Counted from the stretch's first letter, positions 1-10,432 are shown. The stretch is DNA of 38,520 nucleotides from Iodobacter sp. BJB302 (GCF_002735645.1 NZ_PDZG01000047.1:1-38520); one strand, 5' to 3'. Made by a program: numbers and translations. The notes: generated by a model not told the origin, from the sequence alone.

Positions 1-125
1 TTACATCCATTACTATAACCACGACCGAATCAAACTGAAGTTAAAAGGGCTGAGTCCTGTGCAATACAGAACCCAGCCCTTGAGCGCCTAGCTTTTATAC
101 TGTCCAACTAATTGGGGTCAGTTCA
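1..125 (+). mobile_element. Right end of an IS3-family insertion sequence, cut by the window edge
   Basis: The first 91 bases encode the end of an IS3-type transposase. They are followed by TGTCCAACTAATTGGGGTCA and then GTTCA. Read on the other strand this begins TGAACTGACCCC, the form expected of an IS3-family terminal inverted repeat (TG...CA ends). The element boundary is therefore put near base 125. The left end and any target-site duplication lie outside the window, so completeness cannot be judged. It sits only about 35 bp beyond the ilvC stop codon. Confidence 0.8.
2..91 (+). CDS. IS3-family transposase OrfB, C-terminal 29 residues (partial)
   Basis: Frame 2 is open from the window edge to a TAG at 89-91. 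It encodes a peptide beginning YIHYYNHDRIK and containing GLSPVQYR. This is the familiar C-terminal tail of IS3-family OrfB integrase-type transposases (rve domain family), which catalyse cut-out and insertion of the element. Only the tail is visible. The DDE catalytic residues, the frameshift window and the start lie off the left edge. Whether the full gene is intact is unknown. Confidence 0.8.
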   Translation, partial: YIHYYNHDRIKLKLKGLSPVQYRTQPLSA

Positions 126-159
126 AAAGCTGGCTTTTTGCATTTCAAATCAAGGCCAA

Positions 160-1721
<1,562 letters not shown>

Positions 1722-1733
1722 TTTTATCTCCTC

Positions 1734-3500
1734 TCAGCACAGATTGCCGTAATCACGGTTATTTTCAAATGGCACCAATTGCATGTCACGCATATGTGGT
1801 GGTAAATCCATCTGGCTCAGGCCTTTCCCGTTTTGAATCATCGGGAAGACGTTTACTTCTCTGTCGGTAATAAAGTCCATAAATACGAGGCGGTCTTTCA
1901 GCTTATCGCTGAAGGCTTCGCGCAGTGCTGGCTCTACATCCGCAGGGGTTTCGATTTTCATACCAACGTGGCCATAGGCTTCGGCCAGTTTTACAAAATC
2001 AGGCAGCGCATCCATATAGGACTCGGAATAACGGTTGCCGTAAAAGAACTGTTGCCACTGACGAACCATGCCCAGATAGCGGTTGTTCAGATTAATAATC
2101 TTGGTTGGAATATGGTATTGCTTGCAGGTCGAAAGCTCCTGGATATTCATCTGGATCGAGCCTTCGCCGGTAATACAAGCGACGATCGCATCCGGGTTTG
2201 CCAGCTGAGCACCCATAGCTGCAGGCAGACCAAAGCCCATTGTGCCAAGACCACCCGAGTTAATCCACTGACGCGGACGTTTAAACGGATAGTATTGTGC
2301 GGCAAACATCTGGTGCTGGCCAACATCGGAAGTAATGATGGCGTCGCCACCGGTGACTTCCCACAGCTTTTGCACTACAAATTGCGGCTTGATCACTAGA
2401 TCAGATGGTTCGTACCACAGGCTTTGCGGTTTGCGCCACTCTTCGATCTGCTTCCACCAGTCTGCCAAAGCTTCGGCCTGTGGCTTAATGCCGGTTTCTT
2501 TCAGGATGGCAATCAGATCGATCAGGACATGTTTTACATCACCCACAATCGGTACATCTACCCGTACGCGTTTAGCGATGGACGATGGATCGATGTCGAT
2601 ATGTACAATTTTTTTAGCTTGTGACAGGAAATGCTCTGGCGATGAAATAACACGGTCGTCAAAGCGTGCGCCAATCGCAATAATCACGTCACTATACTGC
2701 ATCGCCATATTGGCTTCGTAAGTGCCGTGCATGCCCAGCATGCCAAGGAAGTGAGGATCGGTGCCGTCCAGCGCGCCAAGGCCCATCAGGGTATTGGTGC
2801 AAGGTAGGTTGAGCATCTTCACCAGCTCGGTTACTTCTGCGCTGGCATTACTTAAAATTGCGCCGCCGCCCACATAAATAAATGGGCGCTTAGCTTCGCT
2901 TAATAGCTGAGCTGCCTTCTTTATTTGCCCGGGATGGCCTTTAGTTGGCGGGGTATAGCTGCGGATCGACACCGATGCCGGGTATACAAACTCGGTTTTG
3001 TTAGCCGCAATATCTTTAGGAACATCGATCACCACCGGGCCTGGTCTGCCCGTGGTGGCAAGGTGAAACGCTTTTTTGATGGTCGGAGCAAGTTCACGAA
3101 TATCTTTCACCAAGAAGTTGTGTTTCACGATAGGGCGCGAACAGCCCACCATGTCGACTTCCTGGAAGGCATCCAAACCAATCGCATCAGTAGCAACCTG
3201 GCCTGAGAACACCACCATAGGAATCGAATCCATATAGGCAGTGGCAATGCCGGTAATGGCATTGGTGGCGCCAGGGCCGGATGTTACAAGTGCTACGCCC
3301 ACTTTTTTGCTGGAGCGGGAGTAAGCATCGGCAGCATGCACGGCAGCTTGTTCATGGCGAACCAGCACATGCTTAAAATAATCTTGTTTAAAGATTGCAT
3401 CGTAAATAGATAGAACTGCGCCGCCAGGGTAGCCGAAAATAAATTCAACTCCTTCTTCCTGCAAGCAGCGCGTGATGATCTCTGCGCCCGAAATTTCCAT
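1734..3500 (-). CDS. ilvI: Acetolactate synthase large (catalytic) subunit
   Basis: A 588-residue ThDP- and FAD-dependent acetohydroxyacid synthase. It condenses pyruvate with pyruvate or 2-ketobutyrate, the first common step of branched-chain amino acid synthesis. The N-terminal PYR domain has FGYPGGAVL and the catalytic Glu50 in VRHEQAAVHAA. The C-terminal ThDP domain shows GEGSIQMN followed about 25 residues later by NN. The motif starts GEGS rather than the common GDGS, which still keeps an acidic metal ligand. The gene could equally be named ilvB. I use ilvI because it is followed by an IlvH-type subunit. It is the first gene of the ilvIHC operon, with a leader region upstream at 3501 and beyond. 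Confidence 0.96.
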   Translation of the reverse strand: MEISGAEIITRCLQEEGVEFIFGYPGGAVLSIYDAIFKQDYFKHVLVRHEQAAVHAADAYSRSSKKVGVALVTSGPGATNAITGIATAYMDSIPMVVFSGQVATDAIGLDAFQEVDMVGCSRPIVKHNFLVKDIRELAPTIKKAFHLATTGRPGPVVIDVPKDIAANKTEFVYPASVSIRSYTPPTKGHPGQIKKAAQLLSEAKRPFIYVGGGAILSNASAEVTELVKMLNLPCTNTLMGLGALDGTDPHFLGMLGMHGTYEANMAMQYSDVIIAIGARFDDRVISSPEHFLSQAKKIVHIDIDPSSIAKRVRVDVPIVGDVKHVLIDLIAILKETGIKPQAEALADWWKQIEEWRKPQSLWYEPSDLVIKPQFVVQKLWEVTGGDAIITSDVGQHQMFAAQYYPFKRPRQWINSGGLGTMGFGLPAAMGAQLANPDAIVACITGEGSIQMNIQELSTCKQYHIPTKIINLNNRYLGMVRQWQQFFYGNRYSESYMDALPDFVKLAEAYGHVGMKIETPADVEPALREAFSDKLKDRLVFMDFITDREVNVFPMIQNGKGLSQMDLPPHMRDMQLVPFENNRDYGNLC

Positions 3501-4065
3501 GGGTATTCCCTAGGTCAGAACGATAGATAAACGGATGGGCCACAGGCCACCCGTTTGCAAATGATTTACCGGGTCTTCCGCCGCATTAAACAGGTTTGTG
3601 ACCTGTATTTGACGACCAGTGTGTGTCCGCTGGCGGTGATCTTTCGGCGCAGGCTGACTATGTAGAGTGCCGCCTGCATTATTGGCTGGATATTGCACTA
3701 GAAAGTTACCGCACTGCGGTATAAATGGCAAGTTCTTCTAGTGATTTGCATATTGACTTTGTTAGTATCTCAGCCTTGATTTTCTCTTCTGTCTGAAAAG
3801 AAAGTTACAACACGATTGCTTTGCTTGCCCTTTTTTGGGGTAAAGGTACTTCGCGTTTCTTGATAAGATTGCGAGCGGGCTGCTTAAGTGCTGTAAACGG
3901 GTTTGTTTAGTTTATTTATAGTATGAAAAGCGAGCTAAACGTTTCATGTAAGCTAAATATTTTGCACATTTGATGATCGTTTGCCTGGTTTCAATAAAGT
4001 GCCTGGTGCATCGGCAGTAAAAAAACGATGCGCCTAATAAAAATGATGCAGTAAAAGGATGATTT
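3501..4065. other. Divergent intergenic region between ilvI and the RDD gene
   Basis: About 565 bp without a convincing gene. The half next to ilvI is GC-rich and probably holds the ilvI promoter and 5' leader. It contains a short perfect inverted repeat, ACCGCA-C-TGCGGT, at 3708-3720. I searched the minus strand for a leader peptide rich in Ile/Val/Leu codons with a terminator and did not find a convincing one. The half next to the RDD gene (about 3780-4050) is AT-rich and probably carries that gene's promoter. Confidence 0.5.
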
Positions 4066-4590
4066 GTGAAGATTACAACGGGGCCGGCAGGCTGGTGGCG
4101 GCGTATGTTTGCCTTTTTATACGAGCTTTTGCTGCTTATTGCGGTGGTTTTGCTGGCAGGAGGAATATCTCAGGGGGTGTTTCAACTATTGACGGGCTTG
4201 CCTGTGACGGCTCTGCCTGAGCATCTTTTGGCAAGTGCACTGCATTTTACTTGGGTGATGTCGGTGGCTTTTGCTTATTGCGCGTGGTGCTGGCGCGGCG
4301 GGCAGACTTTAGCGATGCGCACATGGAGAATCTGCCTTGTAAAGAGCGATGGCAGCCCGCTTGGCTGGCGTGAGGTGGGCATCCGTTTTGCTGTGGTGGT
4401 GATTTGTACTCTGCCTTGCGCACCATTCTGGATTTTTGCACGCCATCATGCGGATTTACGCATTGTGGCCTGGCTGTTAACGGCTTTGTTCTTTCTGCCT
4501 TATTTATGGGCTCTGCTGGATAAAGAACGCCGCTTTTTGCATGACAGGCTGGCGGGAACTCAGCTGTTGATCGCACCGCCCAGGGTGTAA
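4066..4590 (+). CDS. RDD family membrane protein
   Basis: A 174-residue RDD-family (PF06271-type) inner-membrane protein of unknown role. It has the usual short N-terminus with an Arg-rich turn (WWRRMFAFLYE) and about three to four hydrophobic segments, near residues 15-40, 60-80, 105-125 and 132-150. The motif GQTLAMRTWRI and the C-terminal RRFLHDRLAGT are typical of the family. Translation starts at GTG 4066, supported by AAAAGGA seven bases upstream. It is a single gene, convergent with lnt (16 bp between the stops). No substrate can be assigned. Some family members have been linked to ion exchange, but nothing here shows that. Confidence 0.85.
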   Translation: MKITTGPAGWWRRMFAFLYELLLLIAVVLLAGGISQGVFQLLTGLPVTALPEHLLASALHFTWVMSVAFAYCAWCWRGGQTLAMRTWRICLVKSDGSPLGWREVGIRFAVVVICTLPCAPFWIFARHHADLRIVAWLLTALFFLPYLWALLDKERRFLHDRLAGTQLLIAPPRV

Positions 4591-4606
4591 GCCAAGGATT
4601 GCGTAA

Positions 4607-6109
4607 TCATGCCTGCGCAAAGCAGGCTTGTGCCTCTCGCCGCCTGAGTAAGCCCAATCCCAGCAATAATGCACCCAAAGCAATCAGCAGCGGGTAATCG
4701 CCGCCCCAGGCATAGGGAGGCATACCGCTGCGGTTTTGCGCAGTGCCTTCCAGAATGCCGGCTGTTTTTTCTGGCAATACGCCTTTAAACCGACCCTTCT
4801 CGTCGATAATCGCTGTCACCCCCGTATTGGTTGCCCGCAGCATATAACGGCCGGTTTCTAAGGCGCGGGTCTGGCTCATTTGTGCGTGCTGAGCAGCTGC
4901 CCAGGAGCCATCAAACCATGCAAGGTTGGATAGATTAACCAGCATGGTGGCTTCGGGCAGTGCGTTGATAATTTCCCGCCCAAACACGTCTTCGTAGCAG
5001 ATATTTGCAGCAATCTGGCCGGATGCCAGCGAGAACGGAGCTTGCTTTACTGCACCACGGCTAAAGCCCGAGAGTGGCATATCCATAAACTGATAGATCC
5101 AGTTGAATAACCAAGGCAGCGGAATAAACTCGCCAAAAGGCACCAGATGCTGCTTTTTATACAGCGGTAATGCCGGGTCCGACATCACCGTGACGGCGTT
5201 GTAATACTCCGCCTCATGCTTGCCTAAAATCGGAATGCCCAGAATTAAATCCGCTTTGCGTGGTGCTACGGCATCGCGCAGTAATTGCGGATACCAATCC
5301 GGCACATCGCTGATAAATGAAGGAATGGCCGTTTCGGGCAAGACCACCAGCTGGCCACGGGCTTTCTGGGTCAGCTCCAGATAGCTTTTCAGGCTATCCA
5401 AATAAAAAGCATTATCCCATTTGATATCTTGCGAAATATTGCCTTGTACCAGGCTTACCCTCACCGGCGCACCGACTTTTCTTGTCCATTCCAGCTGATT
5501 CAATCCCCAGCCTGCAATCCAGATGCTGGCCACAATGCCCCAGCCCTTCAGCCACTTAGGTTTGCTGACAATCAGCGCAATACTCAGGCACAGCAGCCAG
5601 CCGATCAGATATACGCCGCCGATTGGCGCGTAGGCAGCAAGTGGCGTCATCGGGCTTTGCGAATAGCCGACGCTGGCCCATGGGAAGCCTGTAAACAGCC
5701 AGCCGCGCAGCCATTCAGTTAGGATAAATACGGTGGGCAGCAGCAGCACACGCAGCCTTTCAGGGCAGGGTAGCTTTAGTGTCAGCCAGCCAGCTAATGC
5801 CGGAAACAGCGCCATATAGGCGGCCAGTACCAGAATTCCCCCTGCAGCCATGGGCGCAGGCATGCCGCCAAAGGTATTCAGGCTGATGAAAATCCAGTGG
5901 ATATTGGCGAGGAAAAATCCCAGCCCAAAACTAAAACCACGCCATGCAGCGGCTTTAGGGGAAGGGGATTTTTGTATGGCAAAAGTCAGCGCGGCTAAAG
6001 ACAGCCACATGAGGGGGAATAAATACAGCGGGGCAAAAGAAAAAACGCTGATTGCGCCAAACAGGGCCAGAAGGAGGTGGGGCAGGAGGGGCTTAAATTT
6101 TGAAATCAT
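4607..6109 (-). CDS. lnt: Apolipoprotein N-acyltransferase
   Basis: Inner-membrane enzyme that adds the third acyl chain to the N-terminal cysteine of lipoproteins. About six to eight hydrophobic segments precede a periplasmic nitrilase-type domain. With the ATG at 6109 the protein has 500 residues (E. coli Lnt has 512). The catalytic triad falls at Glu259 (VLPETAIP), Lys319 (LYKKQHLVPFGEF) and Cys371 (NICYEDVFG). The frame is open further upstream, to 6208, but that extension is translated from a dispersed repeat and is not Lnt-like, so 6109 is chosen; its ribosome site is weak. It is normally directly downstream of corC. Here about 330 bp of repeats separate the two, so it may need its own promoter. 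Confidence 0.93.
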   Translation of the reverse strand: MISKFKPLLPHLLLALFGAISVFSFAPLYLFPLMWLSLAALTFAIQKSPSPKAAAWRGFSFGLGFFLANIHWIFISLNTFGGMPAPMAAGGILVLAAYMALFPALAGWLTLKLPCPERLRVLLLPTVFILTEWLRGWLFTGFPWASVGYSQSPMTPLAAYAPIGGVYLIGWLLCLSIALIVSKPKWLKGWGIVASIWIAGWGLNQLEWTRKVGAPVRVSLVQGNISQDIKWDNAFYLDSLKSYLELTQKARGQLVVLPETAIPSFISDVPDWYPQLLRDAVAPRKADLILGIPILGKHEAEYYNAVTVMSDPALPLYKKQHLVPFGEFIPLPWLFNWIYQFMDMPLSGFSRGAVKQAPFSLASGQIAANICYEDVFGREIINALPEATMLVNLSNLAWFDGSWAAAQHAQMSQTRALETGRYMLRATNTGVTAIIDEKGRFKGVLPEKTAGILEGTAQNRSGMPPYAWGGDYPLLIALGALLLGLGLLRRREAQACFAQA

Positions 6110-6192
6110 GCAACACGGCCTGTGACTGTTTGGGATGGGGGGCTTCAAGGCATCAGTATCTACACACATTAGGTGGCATTTCAGTGCTATAG

Positions 6193-6325
6193 CTTCCCCC
6201 TTTATCAAAGGGGGCTGAGGGGGCCCGAGGGGGATTTGCTTTGGTGTAGCTTTGTTTGGTGCCTTTCGATCAAAATATGCAAATTCTAAATCCCCCCTAG
6301 CCCCCCTTTTTCAAAGGGGGAAACA
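6193..6325. repeat. Dispersed palindromic repeat (C-tract/G-tract inverted repeat, MITE-like)
   Basis: The left arm, from 6193, reads CTTCCCCCTTTATCAAAGGG then GGGCTGAGGGGG and GGATTTG. The right arm, about 6288-6325, is its imperfect reverse complement (AAATCCCCCCTAGCCCCCCT then TTTTCAAAGGGGG). The arms enclose about 50 bp without coding character. Each arm can also fold on itself (CCCCCTTT...AAAGGGGG). This is the form of a non-autonomous palindromic element. It lies between corC and lnt, genes that are usually adjacent or overlapping. Confidence 0.75.
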
Positions 6326-6376
6326 AGTACAAAGACCTGTGTAGTTATTTATGGTTTCAAGGAGTAAAGCATAGAG

Positions 6377-6438
6377 CCGTAGGGCGGGTGCAAGCCGCGT
6401 ATTTTTCAGCATGGCTCGCGGGTTTCACCCGTTCTACG
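6377..6438. repeat. Short palindromic repeat (GTAGGGCGGGTG type)
   Basis: The left arm CGTAGGGCGGGTGCAAGCCG starts at 6378. The right arm, read in reverse complement, gives CGTAGAACGGGTGAAACCCG and ends at 6438. Similar GTAGGGCGGGTGAAACCCGC sequences are common REP-like repeats in proteobacteria (from memory). The element stops 2 bp from the corC stop codon, so it may act as a transcript-end hairpin for corC. Confidence 0.65.
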
Positions 6439-6440
6439 TT

Positions 6441-7307
6441 TTATTCTTCAGCAGGCGTATCTGCTAATTTTTCTATCAGCACCGAATAAATCCGGCGGCT
6501 GTCTGCTCTCAGGATCTGGAAGCGGTAGCCGTCGAAAGCTACAATTTCGCCGCGTTTGGGCAGGTGGCCAAAGTGCTGGGTGATTAAGCCTGCTACCGTA
6601 TCAAATTCCTGATCAGAGAACTCAGAGCCAATTTCTTCGTTCAGATCGCTGATTTCGGTGAGGCCTTTAACACGCCAGTTACCGCGCCTGTCCGGGATGA
6701 TATTGTCTTCGGCTTCGTCGTAATCGAATTCGTCTTCGATATCGCCAACAATTTGCTCCATCACGTCTTCAATCGTGACTAAGCCCGCCACGCCGCCGTA
6801 TTCATCGACCACAATCGCCATATGGTTGCGATTATTGCGGAAATCTTTGAGCAGCACATTCAGTCGTTTGGCTTCGGGGATATACACCGCGGGGCGCAGC
6901 ATATCGCGTACGTCAAATTCCTCATCGCTGGCGTAATAGCGCAGCAGGTCTTTGGCCAGCAAAATGCCAAGCACTTTGTCTTTGCTGCCATCCACAACAG
7001 GAAAGCGTGAGTGGGCGGTTTCGATGACATAGGGGATAAATTTGGCGGGCGCATCATTGATATCGATGATGTCCATCTGGCTGCGCGGCACCATTACATC
7101 GCGCACCTGCATATCGCCGACGTTCAGCACGCCCTCAATCATGCCCAATGCATCGGCATCAAGCAGCTGGCGCTCAAAAGCGGAGTGGAGAATTTCTACG
7201 AGCTGGCCCCGGTCTTCAGGCTCTCGTAATAAAAAGTGGGTCAAGCGTTCAAGCCATGATGACTTGGGGGCATTCAATTTCGGTGATCCCGAGGGGTAAT
7301 CATCCAT
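6441..7307 (-). CDS. corC: CorC/HlyC-family CBS-domain protein (YbeX)
   Basis: Cytosolic protein with two CBS domains and a C-terminal CorC_HlyC domain, of the kind linked to magnesium and cobalt homeostasis (CorC) or ribosome function (YbeX). The family hallmark VRDVMVPRSQM is present, followed by CBS1 (AHSRFPVVDGSKDKVLGILL), CBS2 (NHMAIVVDEYGGVAGLVTIE) and the acidic linker EDEFDYDEAED. The chosen ATG at 7307 gives 288 residues. An in-frame TTG at 7325 would add six. Neither has a strong ribosome site. It follows ybeY on the same strand with a 178-bp gap containing a hairpin, and precedes lnt across repeat-filled DNA. Confidence 0.92.
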   Translation of the reverse strand: MDDYPSGSPKLNAPKSSWLERLTHFLLREPEDRGQLVEILHSAFERQLLDADALGMIEGVLNVGDMQVRDVMVPRSQMDIIDINDAPAKFIPYVIETAHSRFPVVDGSKDKVLGILLAKDLLRYYASDEEFDVRDMLRPAVYIPEAKRLNVLLKDFRNNRNHMAIVVDEYGGVAGLVTIEDVMEQIVGDIEDEFDYDEAEDNIIPDRRGNWRVKGLTEISDLNEEIGSEFSDQEFDTVAGLITQHFGHLPKRGEIVAFDGYRFQILRADSRRIYSVLIEKLADTPAEE

Positions 7308-7449
7308 TATGGCGTAAAGATCCAATGATAAAGATGCCCGAATGATACCGGAAGATCGTGCTTTTTGGGTTACAGCCGTGTTGGTTATAGTGGGATTGTT
7401 GTAGTGAGGCTCCTGAATTGCTCTGTTTCAGGCGGCCATGCAGCAGGGC

Positions 7450-7475
7450 AAGGTGCTTACCGGGTAAGCCACCTT
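7450..7475 (-). terminator. Hairpin between ybeY and corC
   Basis: AAGGTGCTTAC at 7450-7460 pairs with GTAAGCCACCTT at 7464-7475 (11 bp with one bulged base, 3-nt loop), just after the ybeY stop codon. There is no U-tract on the minus strand, so it may be a weak terminator, a processing site or an RNA-stability hairpin. Confidence 0.35.
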
Positions 7476-7485
7476 CCTTGTAAGC

Positions 7486-7956
7486 TTACTTTTCTTCCGA
7501 ATAGGGATCGCTGATGCCTAAGCCTGCCAGCAGCCTAGTTTCGAGTGCTTCCATTTCAAGCGCTTCATCTTCTTCAAGATGATCATAGCCTTGCAAGTGC
7601 AGTACGCCATGGATGGTGAGATGGGCGTAGTGGTCAAGCAGGCTGATATTTTGCTCTTGTGCTTCTTTCTCTACTACCTGCGCACAGAACACAATATCGC
7701 CCAGCAGCGGCAGGCCAGGTATATCGGGCATATCTTCATCAAAAGTAAAAGTCAGCACATTGGTGGCGTAATCTTTGCCGCGGTAATCGCGGTTCAGCTG
7801 CTGGCCTTCTTCTGTGTCGACAATTCTGAAGGTAATTTCTGCAGAGGCCACATCCGGCAGCAGTGCGGCTTCTGCCCATGCCTGAAACTGTGCCGTGTCT
7901 GGCAGCCCGGTGGCGGTGCTTTCTACCTGGTGGCAGATGTCTAAACGTTGCTTCAT
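7486..7956 (-). CDS. ybeY: Endoribonuclease YbeY (16S rRNA maturation)
   Basis: A 156-residue zinc-dependent single-strand endoribonuclease. In the family it is needed for 16S rRNA 3'-end processing and for 70S ribosome quality control with RNase R. The signature [11 protein letters not shown] places the zinc ligands at His116, His120 and His126. The upstream conserved block [16 protein letters not shown] is also present. It belongs to the conserved miaB-phoH-ybeY-corC-lnt set on the minus strand. Here an unrelated secreted-protein gene lies between it and phoH. It starts at ATG 7956. Confidence 0.96.
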   Translation of the reverse strand: MKQRLDICHQVESTATGLPDTAQFQAWAEAALLPDVASAEITFRIVDTEEGQQLNRDYRGKDYATNVLTFTFDEDMPDIPGLPLLGDIVFCAQVVEKEAQEQNISLLDHYAHLTIHGVLHLQGYDHLEEDEALEMEALETRLLAGLGISDPYSEEK

Positions 7957-8078
7957 AAGTGATCTTTGTAAATGTTGTTGCTTAAAAATTTGGCGATGCT
8001 GGTCTGGTGCAGATTGCGGTACAAAATATGTAAATTGGCTGATCCTGGTGCTTATGACTTCAGATCAGCCTGTGTGAA

Positions 8079-8879
8079 TTAACGCTCGGCACAACTGATG
8101 TACAACGCTTCTGGCCCCTTGCCTGCAAAACCTTCAGTCGATAATTCGCCATTTTTGCGTAAGCGTGCCACGCCGGCGTTTTTCTGTTGTTTGGATTTCT
8201 TAACCCCGGCTGTTAATGCTGCCTTGTCTGCGTCTACCAGTATGGCCAGAAAAGGAATTTCACTTTCAAATAATATAGCGGATTGTACCGGCAAGCCCTG
8301 GAAGGTGTAGCCCGGCGTTACTTTGAGCTCGGTGCCAAAAACCTGATTCAGCGGCACATTGGCCATTTGCGCCAGCCAGACGGGAATCCCGGCATTGTTA
8401 AATTCCAGATTTTGGCAATTGAACGTTTTTGCCAGTTTGGGATTCACGGCAGGTTTGTTGCTGGCCGCAGGCTTTGATGCAGCGCTGGCGCCGCCATACT
8501 GGTAGAGGCCATTGAACATCACATCGCCCCAATTGCCAGAACAACCATCAACCTGCATCAATAAGCCATCTTTGGCGGGGGTCAGGAGCATCTGACAGTT
8601 GCCTTCATTGAATAGCCAGCCTTCACCCACTGCTTTGAGTTTGCCTTCGCCTGAGCCCGAACGGTTACTGGTTCCGGCTGACTTACCAGAAACTTCCAAT
8701 GAAAACTGGCCATTTTCTGTAATCACCAGGGTGCGCTCAAACAGTTTGTTATTGGCATTGTATTGCCCTGCTTTGGGCAGTGACTGGTTGTTGGCCCATG
8801 CAGGCAAACTCAGTGCTAGGCTGGCAAAAAGGCTGAGAGATAACAGGCGGAGGTTGTGGTGTTTGTGAGGCGTTTGCAT
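8079..8879 (-). CDS. Secreted or periplasmic hypothetical protein, two-part
   Basis: A 266-residue protein I do not recognise. The N-terminus is a clear Sec signal peptide (basic start, hydrophobic LLSLSLFASLALSL, cleavage likely after LPAWA near residue 29). The mature part has a first domain (about 30-130) with beta-like, Gly/Ser-rich sequence and two cysteines (GNCQMLL, DGCSGNWGDV). An Ala/Ser/Pro/Lys-rich linker follows (about 132-150). The second domain (about 155-266) starts FNCQNLEFNNAGIPVW and ends LYISCAER, giving possible disulfides. A GGAGA ribosome site precedes ATG 8879. It sits between phoH and ybeY, which are normally neighbours, and this suggests a lineage-specific insertion rather than a shared function. 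Confidence 0.75.
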   Translation of the reverse strand: MQTPHKHHNLRLLSLSLFASLALSLPAWANNQSLPKAGQYNANNKLFERTLVITENGQFSLEVSGKSAGTSNRSGSGEGKLKAVGEGWLFNEGNCQMLLTPAKDGLLMQVDGCSGNWGDVMFNGLYQYGGASAASKPAASNKPAVNPKLAKTFNCQNLEFNNAGIPVWLAQMANVPLNQVFGTELKVTPGYTFQGLPVQSAILFESEIPFLAILVDADKAALTAGVKKSKQQKNAGVARLRKNGELSTEGFAGKGPEALYISCAER

Positions 8880-9430
8880 TAGAAATATTCTCCAAAGTCA
8901 GGCTTTTGTTTAAATATTCTTGAGCGCGCAATTATTCTTAACTCAAGCAGATTCCGGGAAAACGGTGTTTCGGTACGGATCAAAGCTTGCATGGCCAGGA
9001 GGGGCCTTGATTTGTGTGTTGCATTGATCAGATTGTCTGCAGGCCGCAAGCTGACAAGCTATTTCAGACTTATGTATTTAACAGCAAATTATCCCGTTGT
9101 ATTGCTTTGTGATGCATGTATTGGGCAAGTTGTTGTAATTTCTGCTTAATTTGCACTATTTTTCACACATAAGGTGCTATTGGGGAGGGCTACGGTTGAT
9201 GATTTCCACTCGTTTGTAAGCATTGCAGCATCCCAGTACGGATGATTTTTGCCCTGAGATAAAGTGCAGGGCACGGGCTTGATGTGCAGCGTGGCGATAA
9301 AAGCGGCCCCAGGTTACAGATGCTTGGGGCCTGCGAGAGTCAGGGAATGAAATGAAGTATCCTGCGCATTCATTCCTCCGCTTTTCTCCTGGTTTGTCTG
9401 CAGGCCTTAGGTTTCGGGAAAAGCCAGGTG
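8880..9430. other. Non-coding gap between phoH and the secreted-protein gene
   Basis: About 550 bp with no gene I can support. It probably holds the promoter of the 8079-8879 gene, in the AT-rich stretch around 9060-9180. A hairpin at 9305-9331 (GGCCCCA paired with TGGGGCC, 13-nt loop) lies about 100 bp past the phoH stop codon and may mark the phoH transcript end, but it has no U-tract. Confidence 0.4.
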
Positions 9431-10402
9431 CTATTCTTTACGCCTTGCCACTTCACGTTCCTGCGTTTTCTTTGCATAGGCGTTGACGATTTTTTGCACT
9501 AAGGGATGGCGAACCACGTCTTCACTGGTGAAATGGTGCAGGGCGATGCCCTTGATATCGGCGAGTACATCCTGTGCATCAATCAGGCCGGATTTCTGGT
9601 GCTTGGGCAGGTCGATTTGCGTCGGGTCACCCGTGATCACCGCTTTTGAGCCAAAGCCAATACGGGTCAGAAACATCATCATTTGTTCGGGAGAGCTGTT
9701 TTGAGCTTCATCCAGAATAATAAAGCTGTTGTTAAGCGTTCTGCCGCGCATAAAAGCCAGCGGGGCGATTTCGATAATGCCTTTTTCAAACAGCTTGGTG
9801 ACTTTATCAAAGCCCATTAAATCATAGAGTGCATCGTAAAGCGGGCGCAGGTATGGGTCGATTTTCTGTACTAAATCGCCGGGTAAAAAACCGAGCTTTT
9901 CACCTGCTTCTACGGCCGGGCGAACCAGCACCAGGCGTTTAACCAGATCCCGCTCCAGTGCATCAACAGCGCAAGCGACAGCCAGATAGGTTTTCCCTGT
10001 GCCGGCGGGGCCAATGCCAAAAGTAATATCGTGATCCTGAATGGCTTTGATATAGATCGTTTGGCGGGGTGTTCGGCCGCGTAAATCATGGCGTTTGGTG
10101 CGCAGCGGCGTGGTGTTTTCTTCGATATAGGCCGGTGCCGTACTTTGTGTGTGCTCGATAATAGAGAGCTGTAAATCATCCCGCTCCAGCGGCTCTTCAG
10201 CCATGGCGTAAAAATGCTCCAGCAGCGTAATCCCTTGCTGCAAGTTTTTGGCGCTGCCGCTGACACGAAACTGCTCATTGCGCCTGACGATCGTGATATC
10301 GAGCGCGGTTTCGATTTGTTTCAGATTTTCGTCAAGAGCGCCACACAGATTGGCAAGGCGACGGTTATCAACAGGCGTGAAATGGATGATTTGGCTATTC
10401 AA
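9431..10402 (-). CDS. phoH: PhoH-like ATPase (YbeZ)
   Basis: Cytosolic PhoH-family P-loop ATPase, thought to work with YbeY in RNA metabolism. The ATPase domain carries the Walker A motif GPAGTGKTYLAVA and the Walker B region NSFIILDEAQN, followed by TRIGFGSKAVITGDPTQIDLP. The N-terminal part has the KH-like segment with NRRLANLCGALDENL. I take the TTG at 10402 (protein begins with the codons for Met-Asn-Ser-Gln-Ile-Ile-His), giving 323 residues. The frame stays open to a GTG at 10471, but those extra 23 codons are largely repeat DNA. The start is therefore uncertain while the gene identity is firm. An AAGAG sequence lies about 8 nt before the TTG. Confidence 0.9.
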   Translation of the reverse strand: MNSQIIHFTPVDNRRLANLCGALDENLKQIETALDITIVRRNEQFRVSGSAKNLQQGITLLEHFYAMAEEPLERDDLQLSIIEHTQSTAPAYIEENTTPLRTKRHDLRGRTPRQTIYIKAIQDHDITFGIGPAGTGKTYLAVACAVDALERDLVKRLVLVRPAVEAGEKLGFLPGDLVQKIDPYLRPLYDALYDLMGFDKVTKLFEKGIIEIAPLAFMRGRTLNNSFIILDEAQNSSPEQMMMFLTRIGFGSKAVITGDPTQIDLPKHQKSGLIDAQDVLADIKGIALHHFTSEDVVRHPLVQKIVNAYAKKTQEREVARRKE

Positions 10403-10432
10403 AAGCGAGCTCTTTTCAAATAATCGAGAAGT

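Noticed and set aside
3501-3731. Possible ilvI leader peptide or attenuator on the minus strand
   Set aside because: Short frames exist, but none is enriched in Ile, Val or Leu codons and no terminator/antiterminator pair is visible next to them.
6110-6208. 33-codon N-terminal extension of Lnt
   Set aside because: It is translated partly from the dispersed repeat, lacks Lnt-like sequence, and the shorter form starts like known Lnt proteins.
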